Positions 14,865-20,596 of a DNA stretch of 20,596 nt are shown here, in pieces (position 1 is the stretch's first letter; each line of letters begins with the position of its first letter). The notes below the pieces were generated by a model. That model was not told the origin of the DNA and searched no databases. It worked only from the letters and a program-made list of their open reading frames with translations. Made by a program: the position numbers and the translations under genes. Origin of the DNA: Vulcanimicrobiota bacterium (GTDB lineage: Bacteria > Vulcanimicrobiota > Vulcanimicrobiia > Vulcanimicrobiales > Vulcanimicrobiaceae); the NCBI GenBank assembly GCA_014304965.1, contig JACRTZ010000256.1:1-20596 (forward strand). Reading direction: 5' to 3'.

Positions 14865-15977
14865 CTAGGCAATCCGCGTCCCCACTTCCGTTTCGCCGAT
14901 GGCGTACTGGACGACGGCTTTGAGATCGCCCGTTTCCTTATATACGGCGAGCTGGCGGTCGGCCCCGGTGCGGCGCCGCATGATTTCGTGAACGTATGCG
15001 ATTTCTTGCGTACTTTCCAGCTCCGAAACGACGCCGTCAACGAACTCGAGCAACTCGAGCAAGAGCGACTCGGTCGGTACTTCGGTTTTTTTGCCGAGGT
15101 CGATCAGCTTGCCGTCGAGCCCGAACCGGGCCGCGCGCCACTTGTTCTCATCGATCAGGGTGCGGCGGTACATCCGCCAGCCCTGATTCTTGTCGTACAG
15201 CTTCCAGAGACGGTAGGTGACGGCCTGAAAGAACGCCGCCATGCAGATCGTCTCGTCGATGCGCATCTGCGCGTCGCAGATCCGGTATTCGAGCGTCGGG
15301 AAATACGGATGGATGCGGACGTCCCACCAAATCTTCTTGCCGTCCGCGATGCAGCCGGTAGCGATCAGCGTGTTCAGAAAATCCTGATACTCTCCCCACG
15401 ACGCGAAGGAATCCGGAATGCCCGTCCGAGGAAAGCGCTCGAAAATCTTCGCGCGGAAACTCTTCCAGCCGGTGTTCTGGCCCATCCAGAACGGCGAGTT
15501 CGTCGAGAGCGCGAAGATGTGCGGCAAAAAGTAACGAACGCCGTTCATGATTGCGATGCGCGCGTCGTCGTCCTCGACGCCGACGTGCACGTGCAAGCCG
15601 AAGATAAGGTTCGCGCGCGCGATCATCTGCAAATCTTCGACCAGACTGTCGTAGTGCGCGCCGGGCGTAATCGGCACGGTCTTCCAGTCGGTAAACGGGT
15701 GCGTGCCCATCGAAGCGACGCGCAAACCCGCGCGGCGCGCGAGCAAAACGATCTCGCTCCGCAGGCGCGTGATCTCGCGACGCGCTTCGGTGACGTCGCG
15801 ACAGATCGGCGTGCCGACCTCGATCACCGGGTCGTGAAGCTCGCGCTTCATCTCTTCTTTGAGCAGCGCCGTGCCCTCGGCGAACATCTCCTGGATGTGC
15901 GATTTTAGTTCGTACGTCGTGGGATCAATGACCTGAAACTCTTCTTCGATCCCAAGCGTGAACGAGGGCCGCGCCAC
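14865..15977 (-). CDS. GCS2/YbdK-type carboxylate-amine ligase
   Basis: This 370-residue protein belongs to the glutamate-cysteine ligase family 2 (glutamine-synthetase-like fold). FTLGIEEEFQVIDP (6-19) gives the acidic metal/ATP site, NLIFGLHVHVGVED (123-136) the His-rich strand, followed by PFWMGQNTGWKSFR and ENKWRAARFGLDG. E. coli YbdK shows weak glutamate-cysteine ligase activity, but family members join other carboxylates and amines. Here it sits in a set of amide-forming enzymes, so the product may not be gamma-glutamylcysteine. The GTG at 15977 is separated by one base from the stop of the upstream ATP-grasp gene, which points to tight coupling. The length and N-terminal motif support this start. 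Confidence 0.92.
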   Translation of the reverse strand: MARPSFTLGIEEEFQVIDPTTYELKSHIQEMFAEGTALLKEEMKRELHDPVIEVGTPICRDVTEARREITRLRSEIVLLARRAGLRVASMGTHPFTDWKTVPITPGAHYDSLVEDLQMIARANLIFGLHVHVGVEDDDARIAIMNGVRYFLPHIFALSTNSPFWMGQNTGWKSFRAKIFERFPRTGIPDSFASWGEYQDFLNTLIATGCIADGKKIWWDVRIHPYFPTLEYRICDAQMRIDETICMAAFFQAVTYRLWKLYDKNQGWRMYRRTLIDENKWRAARFGLDGKLIDLGKKTEVPTESLLLELLEFVDGVVSELESTQEIAYVHEIMRRRTGADRQLAVYKETGDLKAVVQYAIGETEVGTRIA

Positions 15978-15978
15978 G

Positions 15979-16944
15979 TTACGTCGCCCGCTCGAAGAGG
16001 TTCGTCAAATTGAGTGAGTGCGGCCACGCGCCGGTCAACTCGAAGGGCCGCGGCCGGCGGACGCGGTCGATCAGGACGTCAGCCATGTTGTCCACCACCC
16101 AGCGGAAGTTCGCTTCACCGACGGATTTCAAATCCGCGTCGGGCGCCGGGTTCGTAAAGTCGATCGCGTACGGAATGCCGTCGCGCACGGCCAGCTCGAC
16201 CGTGTTCATGTCGTAGCCGAGCGCTTGCGAGAGCGCGAGCGCATCGCGCCTCAGGCGTTCGTCCATCGCCGGCTCGATGGGCGGCGCGTTCTGCACGTAG
16301 CGGTCGTAGTGCGAGGCTTTGGGATCGTAGCGCATCAGGTGGACGCGCTCGCGACCGATCGTGTAGCAGCGATAGTATTCGGTGAAATCGATCGCCTCTT
16401 GCGCCATCATCGTCAGGTCGCGCGACCGGTCGTACGCCGCGAAAAACTCTTCGGGTCCGTCGCACTTGTAGACGTCCTTCCAGCCGCCGCCGTACGCGGG
16501 CTTCATAAAGACCGGGAAGCCGAGGTATGCGAAGATCTCGTTCCAGTCCACGAAACGCAGATTCCGATACGAGTTCGCCTCGGTATTGGGCGGGCGCTCC
16601 TTGTGCGGCAGCAGCACCGTGCGCGGGGTCGCGACCCCGACCGACTCGGCGACGATGTTGCCGAAATACTTGTCGTCGGCGGCCCACCAGAACGGGTTGT
16701 TGACGATCTGCACGCCGCGGGCGGCCGCGGCTTTGAGAAACGTCCGGTAAAACGGAACTTCGTGGCTGATGCGATCCACGATTAGCGCATAGTCGAAACG
16801 CTGCGTGTCGCGTAGATAGGAAAGCTCGACCTGCGCGCCCACGATGTCGCCTTCGCCGCGCGCGTCGATGGCGCGGATCAACGCCCACGGGAAGGTGTCC
16901 TCCATCCCGAAAAGCAGTCCGATTTTCTTTTGCGGCAGCGGCAT
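15979..16944 (-). CDS. ATP-grasp ligase (RimK/D-Ala-D-Ala ligase-like), first gene of amidoligase island
   Basis: This 321-residue protein starts at MPLPQKKIGLLFGMEDTFPW. A GTG at 17001 would add 19 unlike residues and crowd the divergent gene, so the ATG at 16944 is preferred. No clear ribosome binding site precedes either. ATP-grasp elements: FPVFMKPAYGGGWKDVYKC (143-161) with K148 and the Gly loop, MMAQEAIDFTEYYRCYTIG (179-197), and NTVELAVRDGIPYAIDFTNP (247-266), where E250, D262 and N265 fit the metal ligands. VNNPFWWAADDKYFGNIVAE matches the pre-ATP-grasp linker of such ligases. The enzyme should activate a carboxylate with ATP and join it to an amine. It probably opens the four-gene minus-strand unit. 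Confidence 0.85.
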   Translation of the reverse strand: MPLPQKKIGLLFGMEDTFPWALIRAIDARGEGDIVGAQVELSYLRDTQRFDYALIVDRISHEVPFYRTFLKAAAARGVQIVNNPFWWAADDKYFGNIVAESVGVATPRTVLLPHKERPPNTEANSYRNLRFVDWNEIFAYLGFPVFMKPAYGGGWKDVYKCDGPEEFFAAYDRSRDLTMMAQEAIDFTEYYRCYTIGRERVHLMRYDPKASHYDRYVQNAPPIEPAMDERLRRDALALSQALGYDMNTVELAVRDGIPYAIDFTNPAPDADLKSVGEANFRWVVDNMADVLIDRVRRPRPFELTGAWPHSLNLTNLFERAT

Positions 16945-17003
16945 GAGGGAACCGGGTTTCGCTGGAACGGCGCACGGCCCTACGCAATGCGAGGGCGCCA
17001 CGA

Positions 17004-17010
17004 GAAAGGG
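17004..17010 (+). promoter_or_regulatory. ribosome binding site of the alpha/beta hydrolase
   Basis: GAAAGGG stands 5 bases before the ATG at 17016, supporting that start. The 71-base space between the ATG at 16944 (minus) and this gene must also hold both divergent promoters; no clear -35/-10 pair was seen. Confidence 0.5.
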
Positions 17011-17015
17011 TCACG

Positions 17016-17723
17016 ATGCATCGCAATCACGAATCTTGGAGCAGCCCCGCGCTTGGCCGCTCCATGCAATTTCTCTGGTTCGGCTGGAGCGGCTATCCGG
17101 TCTTGATGTTTCCGACCTCGATGGGAAGCTACGTACAGTATCAAGACATGGGGACCGTCGGGCGGCTCGCCGACAAAATCGATGCGGGTTACTTACAACT
17201 CATCTGCGTGGACTCGGTGGATGCCGAAAGCTGGTACGACGAACGCCGGTCGCCGGCCGAACGCGGACCGCGTCACGAGCAATACGACGCGTACCTCCGC
17301 AACGAAGTCGTTCCGTACGTGCAAGAGCGCGCGGGACGCCGCGATCTCGGAACGTTCGGCTGCAGCTTCGGCGGTTATCACGCCTCGAATTTCGCCGGCC
17401 GCCATCCCGACGTCGTGACCAAAGCCGTCTGTTTCTCGGGAATTTACGACGTGCGGCGTTTCACCGACGGGTATTGGGACGATACCGACTACTTCAATTC
17501 GCCGCTCGACTACATCGCGAACATGGACGCCGAGTGGACCACGAAGATGGCGCGCATCGATTGGGTGATCGCGACCGGCGAATACGATTCGCTCGTTGAC
17601 GACAATCGGCGCTTCTCCACGCTGCTATCGTCAAAGGGCATTCCCAATCACGCCGAGATTTGGCCCGGCGTCTTCGGCCACGATTGGCCGTTTTGGAACG
17701 ACGCGATCGTTCGGCTCTTGTAG
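17016..17723 (+). CDS. esterase D-like alpha/beta hydrolase
   Basis: This 235-residue alpha/beta hydrolase of the putative-esterase (esterase D/antigen 85-like) group has no signal peptide. The nucleophile elbow is GTFGCSFGGYH, with S117. The acid is probably D191 in ATGEYDSLVDDN, and the histidine is H222 in GVFGHDWPFW, giving a full triad. SGYPVLMFPTSMGSY (25-39) is the typical first strand and oxyanion region. It is divergently encoded 71 bases from the ATP-grasp ligase. Similar hydrolases beside ATP-grasp/GCS2 genes suggest it may hydrolyse or transfer an ester or amide in the same pathway, but this is inferred from position. It ends 6 bases before the converging zinc-ribbon gene. Confidence 0.85.
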   Translation: MHRNHESWSSPALGRSMQFLWFGWSGYPVLMFPTSMGSYVQYQDMGTVGRLADKIDAGYLQLICVDSVDAESWYDERRSPAERGPRHEQYDAYLRNEVVPYVQERAGRRDLGTFGCSFGGYHASNFAGRHPDVVTKAVCFSGIYDVRRFTDGYWDDTDYFNSPLDYIANMDAEWTTKMARIDWVIATGEYDSLVDDNRRFSTLLSSKGIPNHAEIWPGVFGHDWPFWNDAIVRLL

Positions 17724-17729
17724 CCCGAG

Positions 17730-18065
17730 CTAGCGGTTCGCGTGCGCCTTTTGCGCATGGTGCTTGGACGCGTTCCCGTGCGCGTGATGAATTGGCGCGC
17801 GTGCGATCGCGGGCGCCGGCTTTGCTACGGCCCGATAGGCAAACGCGCCGCCGGCTCCCGTCCCGATTGCGATGACGAACACCAGCAGCGATCCCGGCCA
17901 GGCGGCGGGTTTGCGCTTGGGCGCAACGCTCTCACCATCGGCGTCTTTACGCCGCGGATCATCGACCTCCGAGCCGCAAAAGGGGCAATAGATTGCGCCG
18001 TTCGGCATACGCCGACGGCACTTACCGCACGGGTTCACCCTCGAATTTTCGGTTACGCGCCACAT
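17730..18065 (-). CDS. small zinc-ribbon membrane protein
   Basis: This protein of about 111 residues (from the ATG at 18065) has an N-terminal zinc ribbon, PCGKCRRRMPNGAIYCPFCG, with two CxxC pairs. A charged linker follows, then one transmembrane helix (about 60-80: SLLVFVIAIGTGAGGAFAY) and a short tail rich in Ala, His and Lys (ending HHAQKAHANR). The ribbon should be cytosolic and the His-rich tail outside. Function is unknown; such proteins often have regulatory or scaffold roles. A GTG at 18089 would add 8 residues and is a possible start; neither start has a good ribosome binding site. It probably follows arginase in one transcript. Confidence 0.6.
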   Translation of the reverse strand: MWRVTENSRVNPCGKCRRRMPNGAIYCPFCGSEVDDPRRKDADGESVAPKRKPAAWPGSLLVFVIAIGTGAGGAFAYRAVAKPAPAIARAPIHHAHGNASKHHAQKAHANR

Positions 18066-18081
18066 AGAAACGAGTGGCGCG
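18056..18081. promoter_or_regulatory. perfect inverted repeat at the start of the zinc-ribbon gene
   Basis: CGCGCCAC (18056-18063) and GTGGCGCG (18074-18081) form an exact 8-base inverted repeat with a 10-base AT-richer centre. On the minus strand the ATG at 18065 lies at the loop/stem border. It may be an operator for a dimeric regulator or an mRNA hairpin over the start codon. If translation starts at the GTG at 18089 it is simply inside the coding region. Confidence 0.4.
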
Positions 18082-18103
18082 AAGCACACTCGCCCGCGCG
18101 CGC

Positions 18104-18994
18104 CTACAAAATGGTCTTGCCGAGCCCCGAAAGGATCAATTCGACGGCTAATTCGGCCGTGCGGTTACGTTGATCGAGGATCGGATTAATCTCGGTGATT
18201 TCGAGCGAGCCGAGCACGCCGGCTTCGGCGAGCATCTCCATCGCAAGATGCGCTTCGCGATACGTCAAGCCGCCGCGAACCGGCGTTCCGACACCCGGCG
18301 CTTCGCTCGGATCGATGCCGTCCATATCGAAGGACACGTGGACCGAACCCGGTCCGTCAGAAACGACCGCAAGCGACAACTCGACGACGCGCTGCATTCC
18401 GATGCGATCCACTTCGTTCATCGAGAAGCTGCGAATACCCAAACGGCGGATGGCCTCGCGCTCGCCCGGATCGACGTCGCGCAAACCGATCAGCACCGTG
18501 CGCGCGGGATCGATGCTGCGCTCCTCGAGCGCGATGGAGACCGGCATGCCGTGAACGTTGCCGGACGGCGACGTCAGCGGCGAGTTGATGTCGCCGTGCG
18601 CGTCCACCCAGATGAGTCCCGGCGGCTTGCCGCGCGCGCGCGCGATGCCGCCGATCGTTCCGATCGCAATCGAATGATCGCCCCCGAGCACGACCGGAAA
18701 ACCCCCGGCGCGCACGACGTCTTCGACGATCCGTCCCAACTCGTCGCACACCGCCAGGATGACGGGCAGATACTTCGCCTCTTTTGCCGCAAGCGCCGCA
18801 TGCGAGTCGGGAACCGGCACCGACAAGTTGCCGTGGTCCACGATCGTCTCGATCCCGAGCGACTCGAGACCCTCGCGCAGCCGCGCGTACCGGATCGCCG
18901 ACGGTCCCATGTCCACACCGCGCCGGTCTGCGCCGAGATCCATCGGGACGCCGATGACGTCCACGCGCCCCGGAGGGCGCCGGCCGTCCGTCAC
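18104..18994 (-). CDS. rocF: arginase
   Basis: This 296-residue ureohydrolase splits arginine into ornithine and urea. The dinuclear Mn site is complete: GGDHS (104-108, H107), WVDAHGDINSP (129-139; D131, H133, D135) and SFDMDGIDPSEAPGVGTP (221-238; D223, D225). GNVHGMPVS (145-153) favours arginase over agmatinase or formimidoylglutamase. The usual DAHAD is DAHGD here. The GTG start overlaps the stop of the upstream permease gene (GTGA). An open extension upstream lies wholly within the permease gene in another frame and is rejected. Ornithine could feed proline, glutamate or polyamine synthesis; no other gene of those routes is in view. Confidence 0.95.
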   Translation of the reverse strand: MTDGRRPPGRVDVIGVPMDLGADRRGVDMGPSAIRYARLREGLESLGIETIVDHGNLSVPVPDSHAALAAKEAKYLPVILAVCDELGRIVEDVVRAGGFPVVLGGDHSIAIGTIGGIARARGKPPGLIWVDAHGDINSPLTSPSGNVHGMPVSIALEERSIDPARTVLIGLRDVDPGEREAIRRLGIRSFSMNEVDRIGMQRVVELSLAVVSDGPGSVHVSFDMDGIDPSEAPGVGTPVRGGLTYREAHLAMEMLAEAGVLGSLEITEINPILDQRNRTAELAVELILSGLGKTIL

Positions 18995-20142
18995 GATGCT
19001 TTCGCCTTCGCTCGCTTCGTCCGGGGCACCGATGGCACGAGCGCCGCTTCGGGGGCGACCGGCCGGTCGTACGGCAACGCGTGCTGGACGAGAACGCGCA
19101 AGATCGCCGCGACCGGCACGGCCAAGAACATGCCGCCGATTCCGCCGAGTTCCCCGCCGACGAGCAGCGCGACGATCACGATGAGCGGGCTGAGCCCGAC
19201 GCTTTGACTGACGATGCGCGGCGCGATGAAGTGACCTTCCAACTGAAAGATCACGATGAACAGCCCCGCGACGAGCAGCGCCTGCTGCCAGCCTTGACTG
19301 AAGAGCGCGATGGTCGTCGCCGGAATGAACGCGACGACCGCGCCCACGTAGGGAATCACGTCGAGCACGCCGGCCGCGACGCCGATCAGCACGCCGTATT
19401 TGACGTGCGTGAGCACCAGCATGATCGTGACGCACGTGCCGATCGTCACACCGACCAGGAGTTGTCCGCGAATGAACCCACCGAGCACGACGTCAAGGTC
19501 CCGCACGATCGCAAGGGACTTCGGACGCGCGCGCGGCGGAATTGCGCGTTCGAACGCCTCGAGGAGTGCCGGCATCTCGATGATCAAATACGCCGCCAGC
19601 ACGGGAATGACGACGAGCGTCGCCACGACCGTGACCGCCGAAAGCACGAGGCCGAGCGCGAGCGACGCCGTTTGACCGGCATATTCTTGAGCGAAGCGCG
19701 CGAGCTGGGACGGTACGGTCGCGACGTAGGAGCGCAGCCAGTCCGGCATGCGGGCGACGAGCGGATTATTCGGGTCCACGAGCGCGCTCTGCGCGTTGTG
19801 CTCGATCGAGGGGAACGCAACGATCAGCGCTCGCGTATCCGCGGCCAGCGCCGGCAGGACGACCGAAACGCCGAAGGCGACGACGAGCGCGATGCCGGCA
19901 TACACCGCAACGATCGACCAGATGAGGGGAAGGCGCGTGTTGAGGCGACGCACCAGCGGGTAGATGACGTAGGTGAAAAAGATTGCGCCGATGAGGACGA
20001 TTGCCGCCGAGCGAATGCGTCCGACAAAATCGAGAATCCCCGAGAACACGAAAAAGGACACGGCGATCAGCAGCATCACCTTGAGCGCGCTGGTAACGCG
20101 GCGTTCGGATCGGACGAGCGGACGACGCTCCTCGGCGGTCAT
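18991..20142 (-). CDS. AI-2E family transporter (PerM/YdiK-like permease)
   Basis: This 383-residue polytopic membrane protein has hydrophobic helices near residues 20-40, 45-65 and 72-95, then a hydrophilic middle region (about 100-150) and several more C-terminal helices. The family signature is clear: GVLDVIPYVGAVVAFIPA and LEGHFIAPRIVSQSVGLSPL. Members include autoinducer-2 exporter TqsA and Na+/H+ antiporters, so the substrate cannot be assigned. The C-terminus is basic (RTKRAKAKAS). Arginase begins inside its stop codon, so the two are probably co-translated. The ATG at 20142 follows GAGGT very closely, a poor spacing. Confidence 0.93.
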   Translation of the reverse strand: MTAEERRPLVRSERRVTSALKVMLLIAVSFFVFSGILDFVGRIRSAAIVLIGAIFFTYVIYPLVRRLNTRLPLIWSIVAVYAGIALVVAFGVSVVLPALAADTRALIVAFPSIEHNAQSALVDPNNPLVARMPDWLRSYVATVPSQLARFAQEYAGQTASLALGLVLSAVTVVATLVVIPVLAAYLIIEMPALLEAFERAIPPRARPKSLAIVRDLDVVLGGFIRGQLLVGVTIGTCVTIMLVLTHVKYGVLIGVAAGVLDVIPYVGAVVAFIPATTIALFSQGWQQALLVAGLFIVIFQLEGHFIAPRIVSQSVGLSPLIVIVALLVGGELGGIGGMFLAVPVAAILRVLVQHALPYDRPVAPEAALVPSVPRTKRAKAKAS

Positions 20143-20326
20143 GACCTCAGCCTACCACACGGCGGCTCGCGAGTTTCCGCTGCTACAGCGCCTGCCGGAC
20201 ATGCCGATGGACCCGCCGGCCCGGCCCGAGCCCGAGCCGCCCCGCGAACCGTCCCCGCCCGAAATGCCCGAAGCACCGATTCTGCCGCCCCTTCCGGAGC
20301 CGTCGCCTCTGCCAGCCCCGGCCTAG
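20141..20326 (+). CDS. doubtful proline-rich small ORF
   Basis: A 61-codon frame encodes a peptide with 21 prolines (for example PARPEPEPPREPSPPEMP). It would start at an ATG that overlaps the permease ATG on the other strand, leaving no room for promoters. An internal start (MPMDPP) is possible. Proline-rich frames arise easily in C-rich DNA, so this may be a chance frame in the 232-base gap 20143-20374, where I see no other feature. Confidence 0.2.
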   Translation: MTSAYHTAAREFPLLQRLPDMPMDPPARPEPEPPREPSPPEMPEAPILPPLPEPSPLPAPA

Positions 20327-20374
20327 ACGGCCGGCGCGGAGGCATCGGGCAGCCGGGCTTCGTACATCGGCGCG

Positions 20375-20596
20375 ATGATCGATCGTGCGCACGGGTTACC
20401 AATCGCGCTGATCCTGGCGTTTTCGCTCGCCGCCGCCGGGTGCGCCGGGCGCACGAGCGGTCCCGCGGCGAGCGGCCCCGCCCCAAGCGGCACGATCGTC
20501 CGCGCCGCCATGGTCACCGACGTGGGCGGCCTGGGCGACAAGTCGTTCAACGACTCCGCCTACGCCGGCCTCAAGCAGGCTCGCGACGTCCTGCAC
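20375..20596 (+). CDS. BMP-family substrate-binding lipoprotein (partial, cut by right edge)
   Basis: The first 74 codons of a lipoprotein are present. A signal peptide has hydrophobic core LPIALILAFSLAAAGC with a lipobox (AAGC) and lipidated C23. A Gly/Ser/Pro-rich linker follows, then the start of the mature domain: AAMVTDVGGLGDKSFNDSAY. That segment is characteristic of the basic membrane protein (BMP/PnrA/Med) family. These proteins bind purine nucleosides or related ligands outside the membrane and deliver them to an ABC transporter. Such genes are commonly followed by an ATPase and two permeases, expected just beyond the edge. No strong ribosome binding site precedes the ATG. Confidence 0.88.
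   Translation, partial: MIDRAHGLPIALILAFSLAAAGCAGRTSGPAASGPAPSGTIVRAAMVTDVGGLGDKSFNDSAYAGLKQARDVLH

Noticed and set aside
14846..15040. N-terminal extension of the amidotransferase-fold protein
   Set aside because: It overlaps the 3' end of the GCS2 gene, is Lys/Ser/Arg-rich, and a GTG with a GAGGAG site at 14845 gives a sensible start.
18995..19435. N-terminal extension of arginase
   Set aside because: It lies wholly inside the AI-2E permease gene in another frame; arginase length and motif spacing fit the GTG at 18994.
1..20596. tRNA/rRNA genes, CRISPR arrays, insertion sequences, a cobalamin riboswitch
   Set aside because: Looked for in the intergenic spaces; nothing resembling them was seen, and most gaps are too short.

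Overview
The window is GC-rich, gene-dense bacterial chromosome with short intergenic gaps and many 4-base start/stop overlaps (ATGA or GTGA). I saw no tRNA or rRNA gene, insertion sequence, phage gene or CRISPR array. The gene content (fused tetrapyrrole genes, C5-pathway heme genes, a YbdK-type ligase, GTG starts) would suit a deep-branching GC-rich phylum such as Candidatus Eremiobacterota (WPS-2). That placement is a guess from general resemblance, not from a search.

Layout. (1) 1-958, minus: 5' part of an ArnT/PMT-like membrane glycosyltransferase running off the left edge. (2) 1013-11419, plus: a long tetrapyrrole run. In order it holds a Met8-HemC-(half HemD) fusion, hemB, a MobA-like nucleotidyltransferase, hemL, a hairpin, an FAH-family enzyme, a ketopantoate-reductase-like enzyme, hemA, a CobA-HemD fusion and a DUF92 membrane protein. 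HemA and HemL make 5-aminolevulinate, HemB makes porphobilinogen, HemC and HemD make uroporphyrinogen III, and CobA and Met8 lead to precorrin-2 and siroheme. (3) 11416-12607: a glutaredoxin (minus) and a TonB-like membrane-anchored protein (plus). (4) 12627-17723: a compact amide-bond-forming island. Four minus-strand genes, in transcription order, encode an ATP-grasp ligase, a GCS2/YbdK carboxylate-amine ligase, a class I glutamine-amidotransferase-fold protein and a second, divergent ATP-grasp-like protein. An alpha/beta hydrolase is divergently transcribed next to them. (5) 17730-20142, minus: an AI-2E-family permease, an arginase and a zinc-ribbon membrane protein. (6) 20375-20596, plus: start of a BMP-family substrate-binding lipoprotein cut by the right edge.

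The best candidate for an undescribed system is the amidoligase island. It has the parts to build a small peptide-like metabolite (two or three ATP-dependent ligases), with an amidase/amidotransferase-like protein and an esterase to trim or release it. None of its genes carries a signal peptide, so the chemistry is probably cytosolic. The product cannot be read from the sequence. The other strong oddity is the triple fusion at the head of the heme run: it ends in a single HemD-like lobe although a complete HemD is encoded 7 kb downstream.

No stretch longer than 300 bases lacks a gene. The longest gap is 20143-20374, which holds only a doubtful proline-rich reading frame.
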